Assembly: GCA_025999255.1 (NCBI GenBank)
Contig: BNXB01000032.1
Span: forward strand, 1 to 15,436
Length of the DNA stretch: 15,436 bases
Origin: Bacteroidia bacterium
GTDB lineage: Bacteria; Bacteroidota; Bacteroidia; Bacteroidales; Azobacteroidaceae
Reading direction: 5' to 3'
The number at the start of each line of letters is the position of its first letter. The first letter of the stretch is position 1. Made by a program: the position numbers and the translations under genes. Below, piece after piece: positions 1-8,393 of this stretch. The notes under the pieces are model-generated. The model was given only the letters and a program-made list of their open reading frames with translations. It was not told where the DNA came from and searched no databases.

Positions 1-650
1 GCAATACCTACACGGTGACGAATGCGAAACTGAAAGATTACGAACGTTATTATGTTATCATCCGCAGTAATTTCAATGGATATAAAGCGAGTGTTTACAG
101 TAAGAACGTGAGGCTTTGGGTAGCGGAATTCCTTCCTGAAACATTGCTGTTCTCGGATTATCCGTCACCGGTAGCGAGGACAGGCAGTACGTACCATATC
201 AAGCTGGCGGGATATTCTGATGTAACGAAATACAGTTGGAGTTACAGCAAGGAAGGCGTTACGTTCACCCCTGAAACAGGCGTAAAAGGTGAAAACGAAA
301 CCTGGGCGACGTTCGGTACCCTCTCGGAAGGTACGGGCACGTTAACGGCAACCTTGGAACACCCCTGCGGTACGCGTCAGGCCACCCGGACTATCGTGGT
401 ACAATACCCGACAGGTACGGATGACATTACCTCAACCACAGTACAGGTTTCCCCGAACCCGACTTCCGGCGTAGTAAAAGTTTCGAATACGGAAGCGAAC
501 CAAACCATCCGAATCATGGATGTTACCGGTTCGTTGAAGGGAACTTACCCTACGCAGGAAGGTACAACGACGATCGACCTGACGGGCTATGCCAAGGGTA
601 CGTACATGTTACAGTACAACGGCAAGACTTTCAAGGTCATCAGGAAATGA
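1..650 (+). CDS. 3' part of a T9SS-sorted surface/secreted protein
   Basis: The reading frame is open to the window's left edge (first full codon at base 3), so the gene starts upstream; the GTG at 15 is only an internal Val codon. The visible ~216 residues contain a beta-rich stretch resembling a PKD/Ig-like module (about residues 55-135 from base 15, with YSWSYSKEGVTF and a later GTLTATLEHPCG). After it comes a C-terminal type A T9SS sorting domain: the VSPNPTSG start motif, then YAKGTYMLQYNGKTFKVIRK at the very end. Family knowledge: such domains send proteins through the Por/Spr secretion machine, and they are then removed with attachment to the cell surface or release. The catalytic or binding part, if any, is outside the window, so function cannot be named. 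A strong terminator follows 20 bases after the stop. Confidence 0.9.
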   Translation, partial: NTYTVTNAKLKDYERYYVIIRSNFNGYKASVYSKNVRLWVAEFLPETLLFSDYPSPVARTGSTYHIKLAGYSDVTKYSWSYSKEGVTFTPETGVKGENETWATFGTLSEGTGTLTATLEHPCGTRQATRTIVVQYPTGTDDITSTTVQVSPNPTSGVVKVSNTEANQTIRIMDVTGSLKGTYPTQEGTTTIDLTGYAKGTYMLQYNGKTFKVIRK

Positions 651-668
651 TGATTAAATGATTAAAAG

Positions 669-718
669 AAAGGAATGAAAAAAGAGGCTTCGTGCGAAGC
701 CTCTTTTTTCATTCCTTT
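669..718. terminator. Long palindromic bidirectional terminator
   Basis: The left arm (669-692) pairs perfectly with the right arm (695-718), giving 24 base pairs with only TG between the arms. The core is AAAAAAGAGGCTTCG facing CGAAGCCTCTTTTTT, so a run of T follows the GC-rich core on both strands. It lies between two convergent genes and probably ends both transcripts, mainly that of the left gene. Confidence 0.93.
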
Positions 719-736
719 TCTTCAATCTTTCATTAA

Positions 737-755
737 AAAATCCGTTTCGGATTTT
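737..755 (-). terminator. Rho-independent terminator of the GH36 gene
   Basis: AAAATCCG (737-744), loop TTT, CGGATTTT (748-755) form a perfect 8-bp stem. Read on the minus strand the stem runs into six T, as expected for an intrinsic terminator. It starts 27 bases after the stop codon of the GH36 gene and lies before the larger palindrome, so the minus-strand operon has two successive stops. Confidence 0.8.
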
Positions 756-782
756 CATCCTTCAAATTTTCGGTATGACCCT

Positions 783-2975
783 TTATTCTGCCGTAATTTC
801 GATAACCTTACTGTTTAATTTGGATGTGGAAAATACTTTTAAACCTACTTTCATCAGGTAATCTCCCGAAAAAGTCTCCCCATTGAAGTTGAGTGAAGAT
901 TTTGCTCCCGGCATGAGGTTGATTTCTTCTATTTTGTATTTTTTACCGGGATCAAGTCCTTCCGGTTTTACGGTGAAAAGTTTTTCGTCGAACCTTGGAA
1001 AAATATCGTACGCAAAAAGTACAGCCTTATCTTTTGTTTCGTTTATGTACATCATGGCCGTATGATTTCCATCGTAAGGAGAAACTAAACGGTAAAGATC
1101 TCCGTCGAGTATCACTTTTTTAAACCGGTTATAATTTGAAACAGCGCCCTGGCAATAGAGCTTTTCATTCGGGTTCATTTCATTCAGACGGATATCAAAG
1201 CCAAGTTTACACATCATAGCCACATCGGTACGGAATTTGATACTTGCACTTTTATTCCAACTAGTAACGTGTGCACACATGGCTTTGGAAGGGAAAAACT
1301 GAGAAAATCCCCATTGGATATATAATCGCTCAACCGGATCCGTATTGTCGCTACACCAGAATTCGGTGAAATATTTCAGGGATTCATAATCGCAGCGAGC
1401 TCCACCTCCGGAACAAAGCATCATCGGGAGGTTCGGATATTTGTTTTTTATCCGGTTGAATACATTGTAAACGCCTCTTGCATGGTTGATGTAAAGCTGA
1501 TTTTGTTTATCTTTCAGATACGGAGAATAAATGTTGGTAATAGGACTATTACAATCCCATTTGAAAAATGCCAATTCCGGATTTTCGGTCATCAGTTTAT
1601 CGACGACTCCGAACACATAATCCTGAACGGCAGGATTACTCATGTCCAGAACCAGTTGGTTACGAAAAAAATAAGGAGTCCGATTTGGGAGAGTAATAGC
1701 CCAATCCGGATGTTTTTCATAGAGTTCACTTTTTACGCTGATCATTTCCGGTTCGACCCAGATTCCGAATTTGATTCCTGTTTCTTTGGCCGATTTTACA
1801 AGTTCGGGAACTCCTCCGGGTAATTTGTTGGGGGTTGCTTCCCAATCTCCCAGGGAAGTCCGGTCGTTGGAACGAGGGTACTTATTTCCAAACCATCCGT
1901 CGTCCAACAGAAACATATCGACTCCCAGTTGTTTTGCTTCTTTCATCAGTTCTTTCAGTTTTTCCTGGTCGAAACTGAAATAAGTTGCTTCCCAGTTGTT
2001 GAGTAAGGTCATCCGGTCGCCTTTACCGTCTTTCAGTTGATAATTTCGCGCCCAAGTGTGGAAGTTTCGGCTGGCCTGGCCTACACCACGATTGCTCAAT
2101 GTAAAAATGAATTCCGGAGTGGTAAATACCTCCCCCGGCTTTAGTTCATAATTGGAAGCATAAGGATTGATTCCGGAAATGACCCGAAGGTTTTTAATAT
2201 TATCCACTTCGAAAGTGAATTGAAAATTACCAATCCAACTGATAGTTCCCATCAGTACCTCTCCCGAGTTTTCCTGTGGTTCCTTTCCAAGGCCTATTTC
2301 AAAAAACGGAGAGGTAAGCATCCCGGCACGGGAACCTAATTTCGTATCGATTACTTTTTTCCCGAAGGACAACTCCTGTGTAGTCATATTGACTTCACGC
2401 GCCCACTCTCCGCTGAATTCCGTCAGGAAGTAATGCGGCGCATCGAAGTACAGCATGGAAGATGCATACCGGCTGATTGTAACCGGTTTTTTCTCTTTGT
2501 GGCTGATTTCACTCCAGGATTTGATGATATTTTCTTTGGCAAAGGTGATGTAATGTAACTTCACCTCTACCGGATAGACTTCATCTTTCAGAAAAATAAT
2601 GGTTTCCGTTACATTCCCGTCAATTCTTTTTTCTTCGGTAGAAACGTATTTCAGGATAGAAGTCAGATTGCCGTCGTTATGGCATATGGCAAAAGCCGGT
2701 TCGAAATAGTCTTCGGTTCCTGAGCACGGATATACTTCTCTTTTGAGGACGGAAGCCCCTGGATTTACTTTTCCAAGAGTGTAAGGTAATTTTCCGAATT
2801 CGGATTCGTTTACCAGTTTATTTCCAAGGTAAGTTTGATACAAGCGTCCGTCGGAAGCCACTTGTAAGATTAAATCCGTTTCATTCGTTGAAATCCGGAT
2901 GAATTTTTCACCGGCGGCTTCCGAATGAAAGACAGATAAAAAAGCAAAAGCGAGTAAGATAAAATAAGTTTTCAT
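783..2975 (-). CDS. Secreted GH36 alpha-galactosidase-type glycosidase
   Basis: A 730-residue protein of normal full length for GH36, hydrolysing terminal alpha-galactosides (or alpha-GalNAc) with retention. Residues 1-21 are a signal peptide (MKTYFILLAFAFLSVFHSEA), so it acts in the periplasm or beyond; no lipobox or T9SS domain is seen. The N-terminal beta-supersandwich covers about 25-320 and the TIM barrel about 325-610, followed by a C-terminal beta domain. Family motifs: FLLDDGWFG (355-363), FGIWVEPEM (403-411), RNQLVLDMS (438-446), FKWDCN with the expected nucleophile D474, and CSGGGARCD...FWCSDNTDP with the expected acid/base D543. KWDCN has Cys where many family members have Met. The start follows the GH31 stop by 4 bases, so the two are very probably co-transcribed and translationally coupled. 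The exact substrate cannot be settled from sequence; the GH31 partner makes alpha-Gal or alpha-GalNAc plausible. Confidence 0.95.
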   Translation of the reverse strand: MKTYFILLAFAFLSVFHSEAAGEKFIRISTNETDLILQVASDGRLYQTYLGNKLVNESEFGKLPYTLGKVNPGASVLKREVYPCSGTEDYFEPAFAICHNDGNLTSILKYVSTEEKRIDGNVTETIIFLKDEVYPVEVKLHYITFAKENIIKSWSEISHKEKKPVTISRYASSMLYFDAPHYFLTEFSGEWAREVNMTTQELSFGKKVIDTKLGSRAGMLTSPFFEIGLGKEPQENSGEVLMGTISWIGNFQFTFEVDNIKNLRVISGINPYASNYELKPGEVFTTPEFIFTLSNRGVGQASRNFHTWARNYQLKDGKGDRMTLLNNWEATYFSFDQEKLKELMKEAKQLGVDMFLLDDGWFGNKYPRSNDRTSLGDWEATPNKLPGGVPELVKSAKETGIKFGIWVEPEMISVKSELYEKHPDWAITLPNRTPYFFRNQLVLDMSNPAVQDYVFGVVDKLMTENPELAFFKWDCNSPITNIYSPYLKDKQNQLYINHARGVYNVFNRIKNKYPNLPMMLCSGGGARCDYESLKYFTEFWCSDNTDPVERLYIQWGFSQFFPSKAMCAHVTSWNKSASIKFRTDVAMMCKLGFDIRLNEMNPNEKLYCQGAVSNYNRFKKVILDGDLYRLVSPYDGNHTAMMYINETKDKAVLFAYDIFPRFDEKLFTVKPEGLDPGKKYKIEEINLMPGAKSSLNFNGETFSGDYLMKVGLKVFSTSKLNSKVIEITAE

Positions 2976-2979
2976 GGAA

Positions 2980-5900
2980 TTAAAATTTTTGACTGTTCAG
3001 TTTTTTATCGACCAGATATCCATCAATGATTTTCAGGTCGAATTTTATGTTTCGTACGGCTTTTAACTTAATGACAAACAAATCGGCGTCACCTTCGATT
3101 GTTTCTTTGTTTCCGATATTTACGAATGTCGGATATAAGGCTTTCACTCCGTTCGTATGAAGCCTGTCGTTCGTCAGATTTTCCATTTCTTTCATATTCA
3201 ATGGTTGTATTCCGATAAACTCATAATCCTGAGGATTATAAGGAAGGGCGAAGCTCAATGCATTGACAGAACGAAGATTGGTTCCTTTCACTTTAATTTC
3301 GACGATGTCACCTTTATTGTATGTACGTTTGGAAGTACTGATTTTGATATTTCCTTCTATCTTTTCCGTTTGTTTACGGTCGATTCCTCCATCGAGTTGT
3401 GTTACAACAACAGAAATATCGTATGCATCTATCAGGTCGTTTTTATTGAGGTCTCCATTGCTTATATAACCTTCAAAGTCGGCGTCGCCTTTTCTCAAGC
3501 CGGTATAGTTGATGTACGAGGTCAGGTCATTCCGGTCTATCAATTTATCGTTGTTGATATCTCCCGGCAAATAACTTTCCGTACCCGGAACCTTGAAAAC
3601 GTATAGTTCTCTACCGGATCCGTATCCGCCTACGGCATCCGTGACGGTTAATTTTATATAACGCACCGTAGGAGCTTGGGCAAATCCGAATATTTTCACT
3701 TCATTGTTTCTTATCCATTCGAATGTTCCGGCCTCAGTCCAAATCTCTTTATCCATGCTGTAATAAACCGTTCCTTTCAGAATAGTTCCGTTTCCGGCGT
3801 TATCACGGGGAACATAATGGAATTTCTCAATTTGATTGATTGTTTTTAGGTCTATTACAAGGTCGAAAGGAAGAGCATTTACGTTATACCTTGTATGCCA
3901 TAACTCCCCTTCTTCAAAGTCAAATAATCTGTTCAACGAACGTCCCTGGTTCTCGGCTGTAGTTTCCCCGGCAATACCCTGGATAGCAAATTCCAGAGGA
4001 TTTTTCCCGGTTGTGGCGCCGAATTCGACCCAGTCCGAATGTCCGTCTTTATTTACGGCCCGTATTTTGAAACTATAGGCGGTTTCTGCGTCCAATCCTT
4101 CGAATAACAGTTCCGTATCCTTGATTGTGGTGTATAACATGCCGTTGAAATCAATTTCATAGTAATCGGCATTATTTACCTTTTCCCATGTAGGTTTCAA
4201 TTTATAAGCTTCCGTATTTTCGTCTGAGACCTGGACTTCAGCCGGAGCTGTCAATGTTCCGGAAGTTATCCTGTATTTATCGGGAGAATTGAATGCAAAT
4301 CCTTCGATATTCAGGGTGATTTGGTTAGAAGTAATGTCGGAGGAAGCTAATTTAATGAGTAGTTGCGGATTTTTTGTGATTTTTATCTTTTCAAATTCGC
4401 TTCCTTTGGTTGCAAACCGGTTTAAGTCAGGAGCAGAATCATAAGAGAAAACATTTTCTTTTTCCCGGAATTCGTTCAGAGATTTTACTTCTTCCAGCTT
4501 TACTTTATTATTTCCGATTTTTACAAATAACTTTTTAGTATTTTGTGTTAGATTTATTCTGAATTCGGTTGTTTTTTCCTTAATGAAACCGTCGAAGTTT
4601 CCTTTGGCCGGATATACGGTTATTGTAAGATTGTTCTTTTTATCTACGATGGATTCGATTAAAGTAGTAGTATATTTTCCGGATTTATATTCTTCGGATA
4701 TTCCGTCGTCATCATATTCCGTAAATGAGCTATAACCGTATGGGTAGATTTCATAGATACGGATTCCTTTATCAATTTCGGAAACGTTGTTATTGGGATT
4801 TGTCATAGGGATGATCGCCCCGTTTTTGACGAATACGGGAAGTTTCCAGAGTGGAGTCGCAAAATTATTGATGATACGGTTTCCTTCATACATATCTCCG
4901 GTGAAATAATCAATCCAGGAGCCTTCCGGCAGATAAATCCCGTTGCGGAAGTCGTTTCCTTTTTCATCTGTTTTAGTTGCCTGATAAATAGGGGCTACCA
5001 GGAAATTCGATCCGTACAGAAACTGGTATTGCGTCGATTTCCCTTTCGTGTAGGGATTAGGATATTCCAGGAACATGGCTCTGATCATGGGAAGTCCGTC
5101 GACAGCTTCTCTGGCAATACTGTAAGTATAGGGAACCAGTTCCGATTTGAGTTTCAGGTACCAGCGATTGATGGAGGCGGCCGGTTCTCCCAGGGCGTGG
5201 GGATATTTTTCATTGGATCCCCATCCGTCCATGTTTAATTCCATGGGGGTAAAGGTTTTCCATTGGAAGTCCCTGGTGTTGACAACCGGATTTTTACCAC
5301 CGAAGATACCGTCCATGTCGGATGTGATGTTCGGTTGTCCCGACAATCCGGAACCGATATAAGTCGGGATATGGAACCGGATATACTCCCATACTCCGCC
5401 GGTCTGGTCGCCCGACCATACTCCCGCGTAACGTTGAGTTCCCGCCCATCCGTCGAGGGAAATGATAAACGGGCGGCTGTTGTTTCCGTAATAGGTCATA
5501 ATTCCTGCAACGTCGGTGATACCGTTCAATCCGAAGGAATATCCGGCGCCGACCCATGCGACATCGGTTTTCAATACGCGTACTCCCGCGTCTCGTACTT
5601 CTTTTACGATATCCCGTTGCAACAGAGCGCTTATTCCCGGTTTAGGATGCAGATCGGATTGTGTCCAGAGACCGATTTCGACGCCATTTTTGCGGGCGTA
5701 ATCGCCCAGACTTTTCAAATTTTGGATATTTCCGTCTAAAGTCTCTGTTTGACCATAACCTGCGCCGTATCCGTCGTTAGGTAAAATCCACCCTAAAGGC
5801 ATGTCGTGATTTTTGTAACGATCAATGACTGCGCGGGCTGAAAATTGGTAATTATTTTTTTCTCCATTCAAAGATTCTTTTATCCCTTCGGTGTCTTTCT

Positions 5901-6840
5901 GGCTTTCCTTGTAGCGTTTTCCATCCTCAAAGAGGATTCCGGCTTCGTCTTCTTTCCAGTAGTCCCGGTTATAAGCGTTCAAATGTCCCTGGTAAAGCCC
6001 GAATTTGGGTAACAATACCGGGTTTCCCGTCAATTGATAGAAATCATTCAGGAGAGCTACGGTACCACTGCTTATCATGAAAAAGACATCCAGGTAATTC
6101 GTTTCATGATATAATTTTACGATTCCTTTTTCCTTTGCGCCGAAGTCGTATTTCCCTCTTTTGAATGTATGCCACATCATGGCATATCCGTTTGTGGACC
6201 AATAATAAGGGGTTGGAGAAGCTACTCCACCATCTGTCCAGCTATTTTGGTTTTCGATGGCGATGACTTTACCTTTATGAGAGAATCGCCCGTTCTGGAC
6301 GCCTCCGCCATAGAAATATTCCTGGGAATTTTCCTTCAAAGTCAGGGTTATTTTATCTTTCTCAAAAAGGGGAGGAGCAAGTTCTTCCAATGCTATTGAA
6401 TTTGTTCTCAGGTTAATTATTTTCAGAAGAGAAGCTTTTTTATCCAAGCGGATATCGATTTCTCCCGTAGAGATGGATATAATATTGTCGGAATCGTTTA
6501 AGACTAATTTTGAAACAGGTTTTCGTGGGCTGTTTACCAGAATTTTAGCTTCAGGTTTGGCTTCAGGGTCTTTTAAGATTCCCCCCGAGTTGTCCTGGAA
6601 GATCCGGAATATATTTTCACCATAAAAATCAAATGTTATCCGTTGATTGTTGGAAAACAATACTTCGATTGTCGTTGGATTGATTTTTTTTGCAGTGATG
6701 ATTTCCCGGTTTTCCGGCCCGGATTCTTTCGTATTTGATGTTTGTACCGCCCGGACGGAAAAGGAAGAGAACAGTAAAGATAAAACGAGTAAAAACGAAG
6801 CCGTCTTTTTTTGCTTGGAATTGTAAGTTGATCTTCTCAT
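2980..6840 (-). CDS. Multidomain exported GH31 alpha-glycosidase with dockerin-like and cohesin-like tail
   Basis: A 1286-residue retaining alpha-glycosidase. I start it at the ATG ending at 6840 (MRRSTYNSKQKKTASFLLVL). It gives a clean signal peptide ending at SVRA (residue 31), and a good -7 promoter element lies inside the longer version beginning at 6885. Order of parts: GH31 N-domain (~45-255); catalytic barrel (~275-600) with WILPNDGYG, VLKTDVAWVG (nucleophile D426) and WSGDQTGG (acid/base D478); C-terminal sheets with a DUF5110-like region (~700-800); FN3 (~865-945); F5/8 type C/CBM32 (~950-1085); dockerin-like calcium loops (~1090-1150); cohesin-like beta domain (~1160-1286). The KTDVAWVGAGYSFGLNG segment and the 52-residue gap between catalytic aspartates resemble the GH31 alpha-N-acetylgalactosaminidase group as I remember it (53 in Enterococcus Nag31A); alpha-glucosidase or alpha-galactosidase remain possible. 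It is the first gene of the operon with GH36. Confidence 0.93.
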   Translation of the reverse strand: MRRSTYNSKQKKTASFLLVLSLLFSSFSVRAVQTSNTKESGPENREIITAKKINPTTIEVLFSNNQRITFDFYGENIFRIFQDNSGGILKDPEAKPEAKILVNSPRKPVSKLVLNDSDNIISISTGEIDIRLDKKASLLKIINLRTNSIALEELAPPLFEKDKITLTLKENSQEYFYGGGVQNGRFSHKGKVIAIENQNSWTDGGVASPTPYYWSTNGYAMMWHTFKRGKYDFGAKEKGIVKLYHETNYLDVFFMISSGTVALLNDFYQLTGNPVLLPKFGLYQGHLNAYNRDYWKEDEAGILFEDGKRYKESQKDTEGIKESLNGEKNNYQFSARAVIDRYKNHDMPLGWILPNDGYGAGYGQTETLDGNIQNLKSLGDYARKNGVEIGLWTQSDLHPKPGISALLQRDIVKEVRDAGVRVLKTDVAWVGAGYSFGLNGITDVAGIMTYYGNNSRPFIISLDGWAGTQRYAGVWSGDQTGGVWEYIRFHIPTYIGSGLSGQPNITSDMDGIFGGKNPVVNTRDFQWKTFTPMELNMDGWGSNEKYPHALGEPAASINRWYLKLKSELVPYTYSIAREAVDGLPMIRAMFLEYPNPYTKGKSTQYQFLYGSNFLVAPIYQATKTDEKGNDFRNGIYLPEGSWIDYFTGDMYEGNRIINNFATPLWKLPVFVKNGAIIPMTNPNNNVSEIDKGIRIYEIYPYGYSSFTEYDDDGISEEYKSGKYTTTLIESIVDKKNNLTITVYPAKGNFDGFIKEKTTEFRINLTQNTKKLFVKIGNNKVKLEEVKSLNEFREKENVFSYDSAPDLNRFATKGSEFEKIKITKNPQLLIKLASSDITSNQITLNIEGFAFNSPDKYRITSGTLTAPAEVQVSDENTEAYKLKPTWEKVNNADYYEIDFNGMLYTTIKDTELLFEGLDAETAYSFKIRAVNKDGHSDWVEFGATTGKNPLEFAIQGIAGETTAENQGRSLNRLFDFEEGELWHTRYNVNALPFDLVIDLKTINQIEKFHYVPRDNAGNGTILKGTVYYSMDKEIWTEAGTFEWIRNNEVKIFGFAQAPTVRYIKLTVTDAVGGYGSGRELYVFKVPGTESYLPGDINNDKLIDRNDLTSYINYTGLRKGDADFEGYISNGDLNKNDLIDAYDISVVVTQLDGGIDRKQTEKIEGNIKISTSKRTYNKGDIVEIKVKGTNLRSVNALSFALPYNPQDYEFIGIQPLNMKEMENLTNDRLHTNGVKALYPTFVNIGNKETIEGDADLFVIKLKAVRNIKFDLKIIDGYLVDKKLNSQKF

Positions 6841-6874
6841 AAAAATAAAACATGGAGGAATAAAAAATAGGATA

Positions 6875-6882
6875 CAAATGTA
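6875..6882 (-). promoter_or_regulatory. -7 element of the GH31-GH36 operon promoter
   Basis: On the minus strand this reads TACATTTG, a perfect fit to the Bacteroidetes -7 consensus TAnnTTTG, 34 bases before the chosen ATG. A second match (TATTTTTG) adjoins it at 6883-6890. No clear TTTG -33 box stands at the usual 19-21 base distance from either, so activator help is possible. If used, it rules out the longer GH31 start at 6885. Confidence 0.55.
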
Positions 6883-6921
6883 CAAAAATATCCTGAATAT
6901 TACCGGAAATAAGAAAAGTCT

Positions 6922-6933
6922 GGAAAATTTTCC
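6922..6933. promoter_or_regulatory. Perfect 12-bp palindrome, possible operator
   Basis: GGAAAATTTTCC is fully self-complementary and sits about 40 bases upstream of the -7 element of the GH31 promoter, a fitting position for an activator or repressor. No regulator gene lies nearby and no second copy was seen in the gap, so the role is a guess. Confidence 0.3.
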
Positions 6934-7049
6934 GAAGGAATTTTAACCGTGTAACGCTTTGCAACGAGTTGTTTTATTCAATTGATTAATAATCAGCAGA
7001 TTGTAAAATATTTTGTAAGGTTTTGTGTGACGTTTTTTCGAGGATTTCT

Positions 7050-7082
7050 TTTGTATATAACCAATCTTCCCCGCTAATTTTG
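7050..7082 (+). promoter_or_regulatory. Bacteroidetes-type promoter of the RHS toxin operon
   Basis: TTTG (7050-7053), a 21-base spacer and TAATTTTG (7075-7082) match the Bacteroidetes sigma factor consensus TTTG/TAnnTTTG. Transcription would start near 7090, leaving about 40 bases of A/T-rich leader before the ATG at 7130. The next three genes lie only 13 bases, 15 bases and an overlap apart, so this is probably the operon's main promoter. Confidence 0.7.
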
Positions 7083-7129
7083 CTTCCGTGTTGCAACACT
7101 TTATTATTAACAATTAAAAAAAATCAATC

Positions 7130-8380
7130 ATGAAGACAAAATTCATTTCATTGATTCTTTTTAGCCTGTTTATTACCGGGACAGGAATACAGGCTAAAGA
7201 GGAAAACTCCCGCAGACATGCGGAACTAACGGGAAAACCGGGAGTACCACCCCGGAGTGTAGCAACCAAACGGACGGAAAACGCCGGAGAAGCATCCCCG
7301 ACGCTGGAAACGGAACGGAACCTGCCGCGTGCGGGTGACCGGTTAGTGAAATTAAAAGCGGTGCATCATCCTCCAGGAGAACCGGGAGCAGATGTTACCT
7401 GGAACTTCAATGACCTTCAACCTGCGGACGGGGATCACGAGGTGAATTATGCCTCGTATCCCAATTCCGAATTGACGGCGATTGAAAACTCATCTTTATA
7501 TTATTATGTCATTTCAGGAGATTCCTTATTATCAATCGGACAAGAGAATCCCCTGACTGTCATCCGTCTTGAAAAACCCGGGGATATCCTGATTTTCCCT
7601 CTGAAATATGGAGATGAAAGAACCGGCTGGTTTTACGGTAAGGGAAAGTATTGCGACCGGCTGGAACTCGATGTTTCGGGTTTGACCTACATACAAGTAG
7701 ATGGTTATGGAAGACTGGTACTGCCCGAAAATGATACTATTTGTGACGTATTGCGCGTTTATTCCTCTAAAATCACCCGGACGGATTTTCGACCGCTTAC
7801 TCCCGGATTCGATATCAATGCGCCAAGAGAAACTGCTCTCTCCTACGAAGATATCCTGACCAGCCTGGAACAGGACACGGCTTACTATGTTACGGAAACT
7901 TACCGTTGGTATGCCGAAGGAAGCCGTTACCCGGTACTGGAGACTGTGAGCTCCCGGCAGGTTATAAACGACAAAACGGTGAATCCGGTTGAAAATACCT
8001 ACGTATTTCATCCACTGGATCAAAAGGAATTGCCGGAAGACAAGGCCAACCAAGCCATTCTGGAAGACAAAGCAGCCAAGCAACCTTCATTGCGTGCTAC
8101 CGGCAATGAAAAGATTGTAGTAAACGGCGGCTTTACTATCGGAATTTATCCCAATCCGGTCGTGAACGACCTGCAAATCAGTCTGCATCTGTCGCAAGAG
8201 GAACCGGTTGCCGTTTCCCTCTACAATTTGCAGGGACAGTTATTGCTTCGTAAAGATTTTACGGGGAAAACCGGGGATGCGGTTCACACGATGGATATGA
8301 GCCGTTATGCCAGGGGAAGCTATATCCTCAAAGTACAGGCCGGAGATAAGAGTGAACGAAAAGTGATTGTTAAACAGTAA
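7130..8380 (+). CDS. T9SS-sorted secreted protein heading the RHS operon
   Basis: A 416-residue protein of unknown function. A signal peptide (MKTKFISLILFSLFITGTGIQA) is followed by a charged, Pro-rich, probably disordered stretch (about 23-75). The body (about 80-300) is beta-rich and aromatic, with TETYRWYAEGSRYPVLE near residue 265. A second charged linker precedes a C-terminal type A T9SS sorting domain (about 338-416: IYPNPVVND at its start and YARGSYILKVQAGDKSERKV at its end). It should therefore reach the outer surface by T9SS. It is the first gene of the apparent toxin operon, 13 bases before the first RHS gene, so it may serve as a surface anchor, export partner or delivery component; nothing in the sequence proves that. 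No enzymatic motif was recognised. Confidence 0.85.
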   Translation: MKTKFISLILFSLFITGTGIQAKEENSRRHAELTGKPGVPPRSVATKRTENAGEASPTLETERNLPRAGDRLVKLKAVHHPPGEPGADVTWNFNDLQPADGDHEVNYASYPNSELTAIENSSLYYYVISGDSLLSIGQENPLTVIRLEKPGDILIFPLKYGDERTGWFYGKGKYCDRLELDVSGLTYIQVDGYGRLVLPENDTICDVLRVYSSKITRTDFRPLTPGFDINAPRETALSYEDILTSLEQDTAYYVTETYRWYAEGSRYPVLETVSSRQVINDKTVNPVENTYVFHPLDQKELPEDKANQAILEDKAAKQPSLRATGNEKIVVNGGFTIGIYPNPVVNDLQISLHLSQEEPVAVSLYNLQGQLLLRKDFTGKTGDAVHTMDMSRYARGSYILKVQAGDKSERKVIVKQ

Positions 8381-8393
8381 AAAATATCTGAAA

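Noticed and set aside
2980..3600. Cellulosome membership of the GH31 enzyme
   Set aside because: Dockerin-like loops occur in many non-cellulosomal Bacteroidetes enzymes, and no scaffoldin is in view.
5294..5557. Minus-strand 87-codon open frame within the GH31 gene
   Set aside because: It is an out-of-frame shadow of the conserved GH31 catalytic region, with Arg-rich composition and no motif.
6841..6885. Longer GH31 start at the ATG ending at 6885
   Set aside because: The added 15 residues disrupt a normal signal peptide, and a perfect -7 promoter element (6875-6882) lies inside them; the ATG ending at 6840 fits better.
8367..8393. TTG start for the first RHS gene overlapping the T9SS gene
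   Set aside because: It adds MLNSKKYLK before a clean signal peptide that begins at the ATG at 8394.
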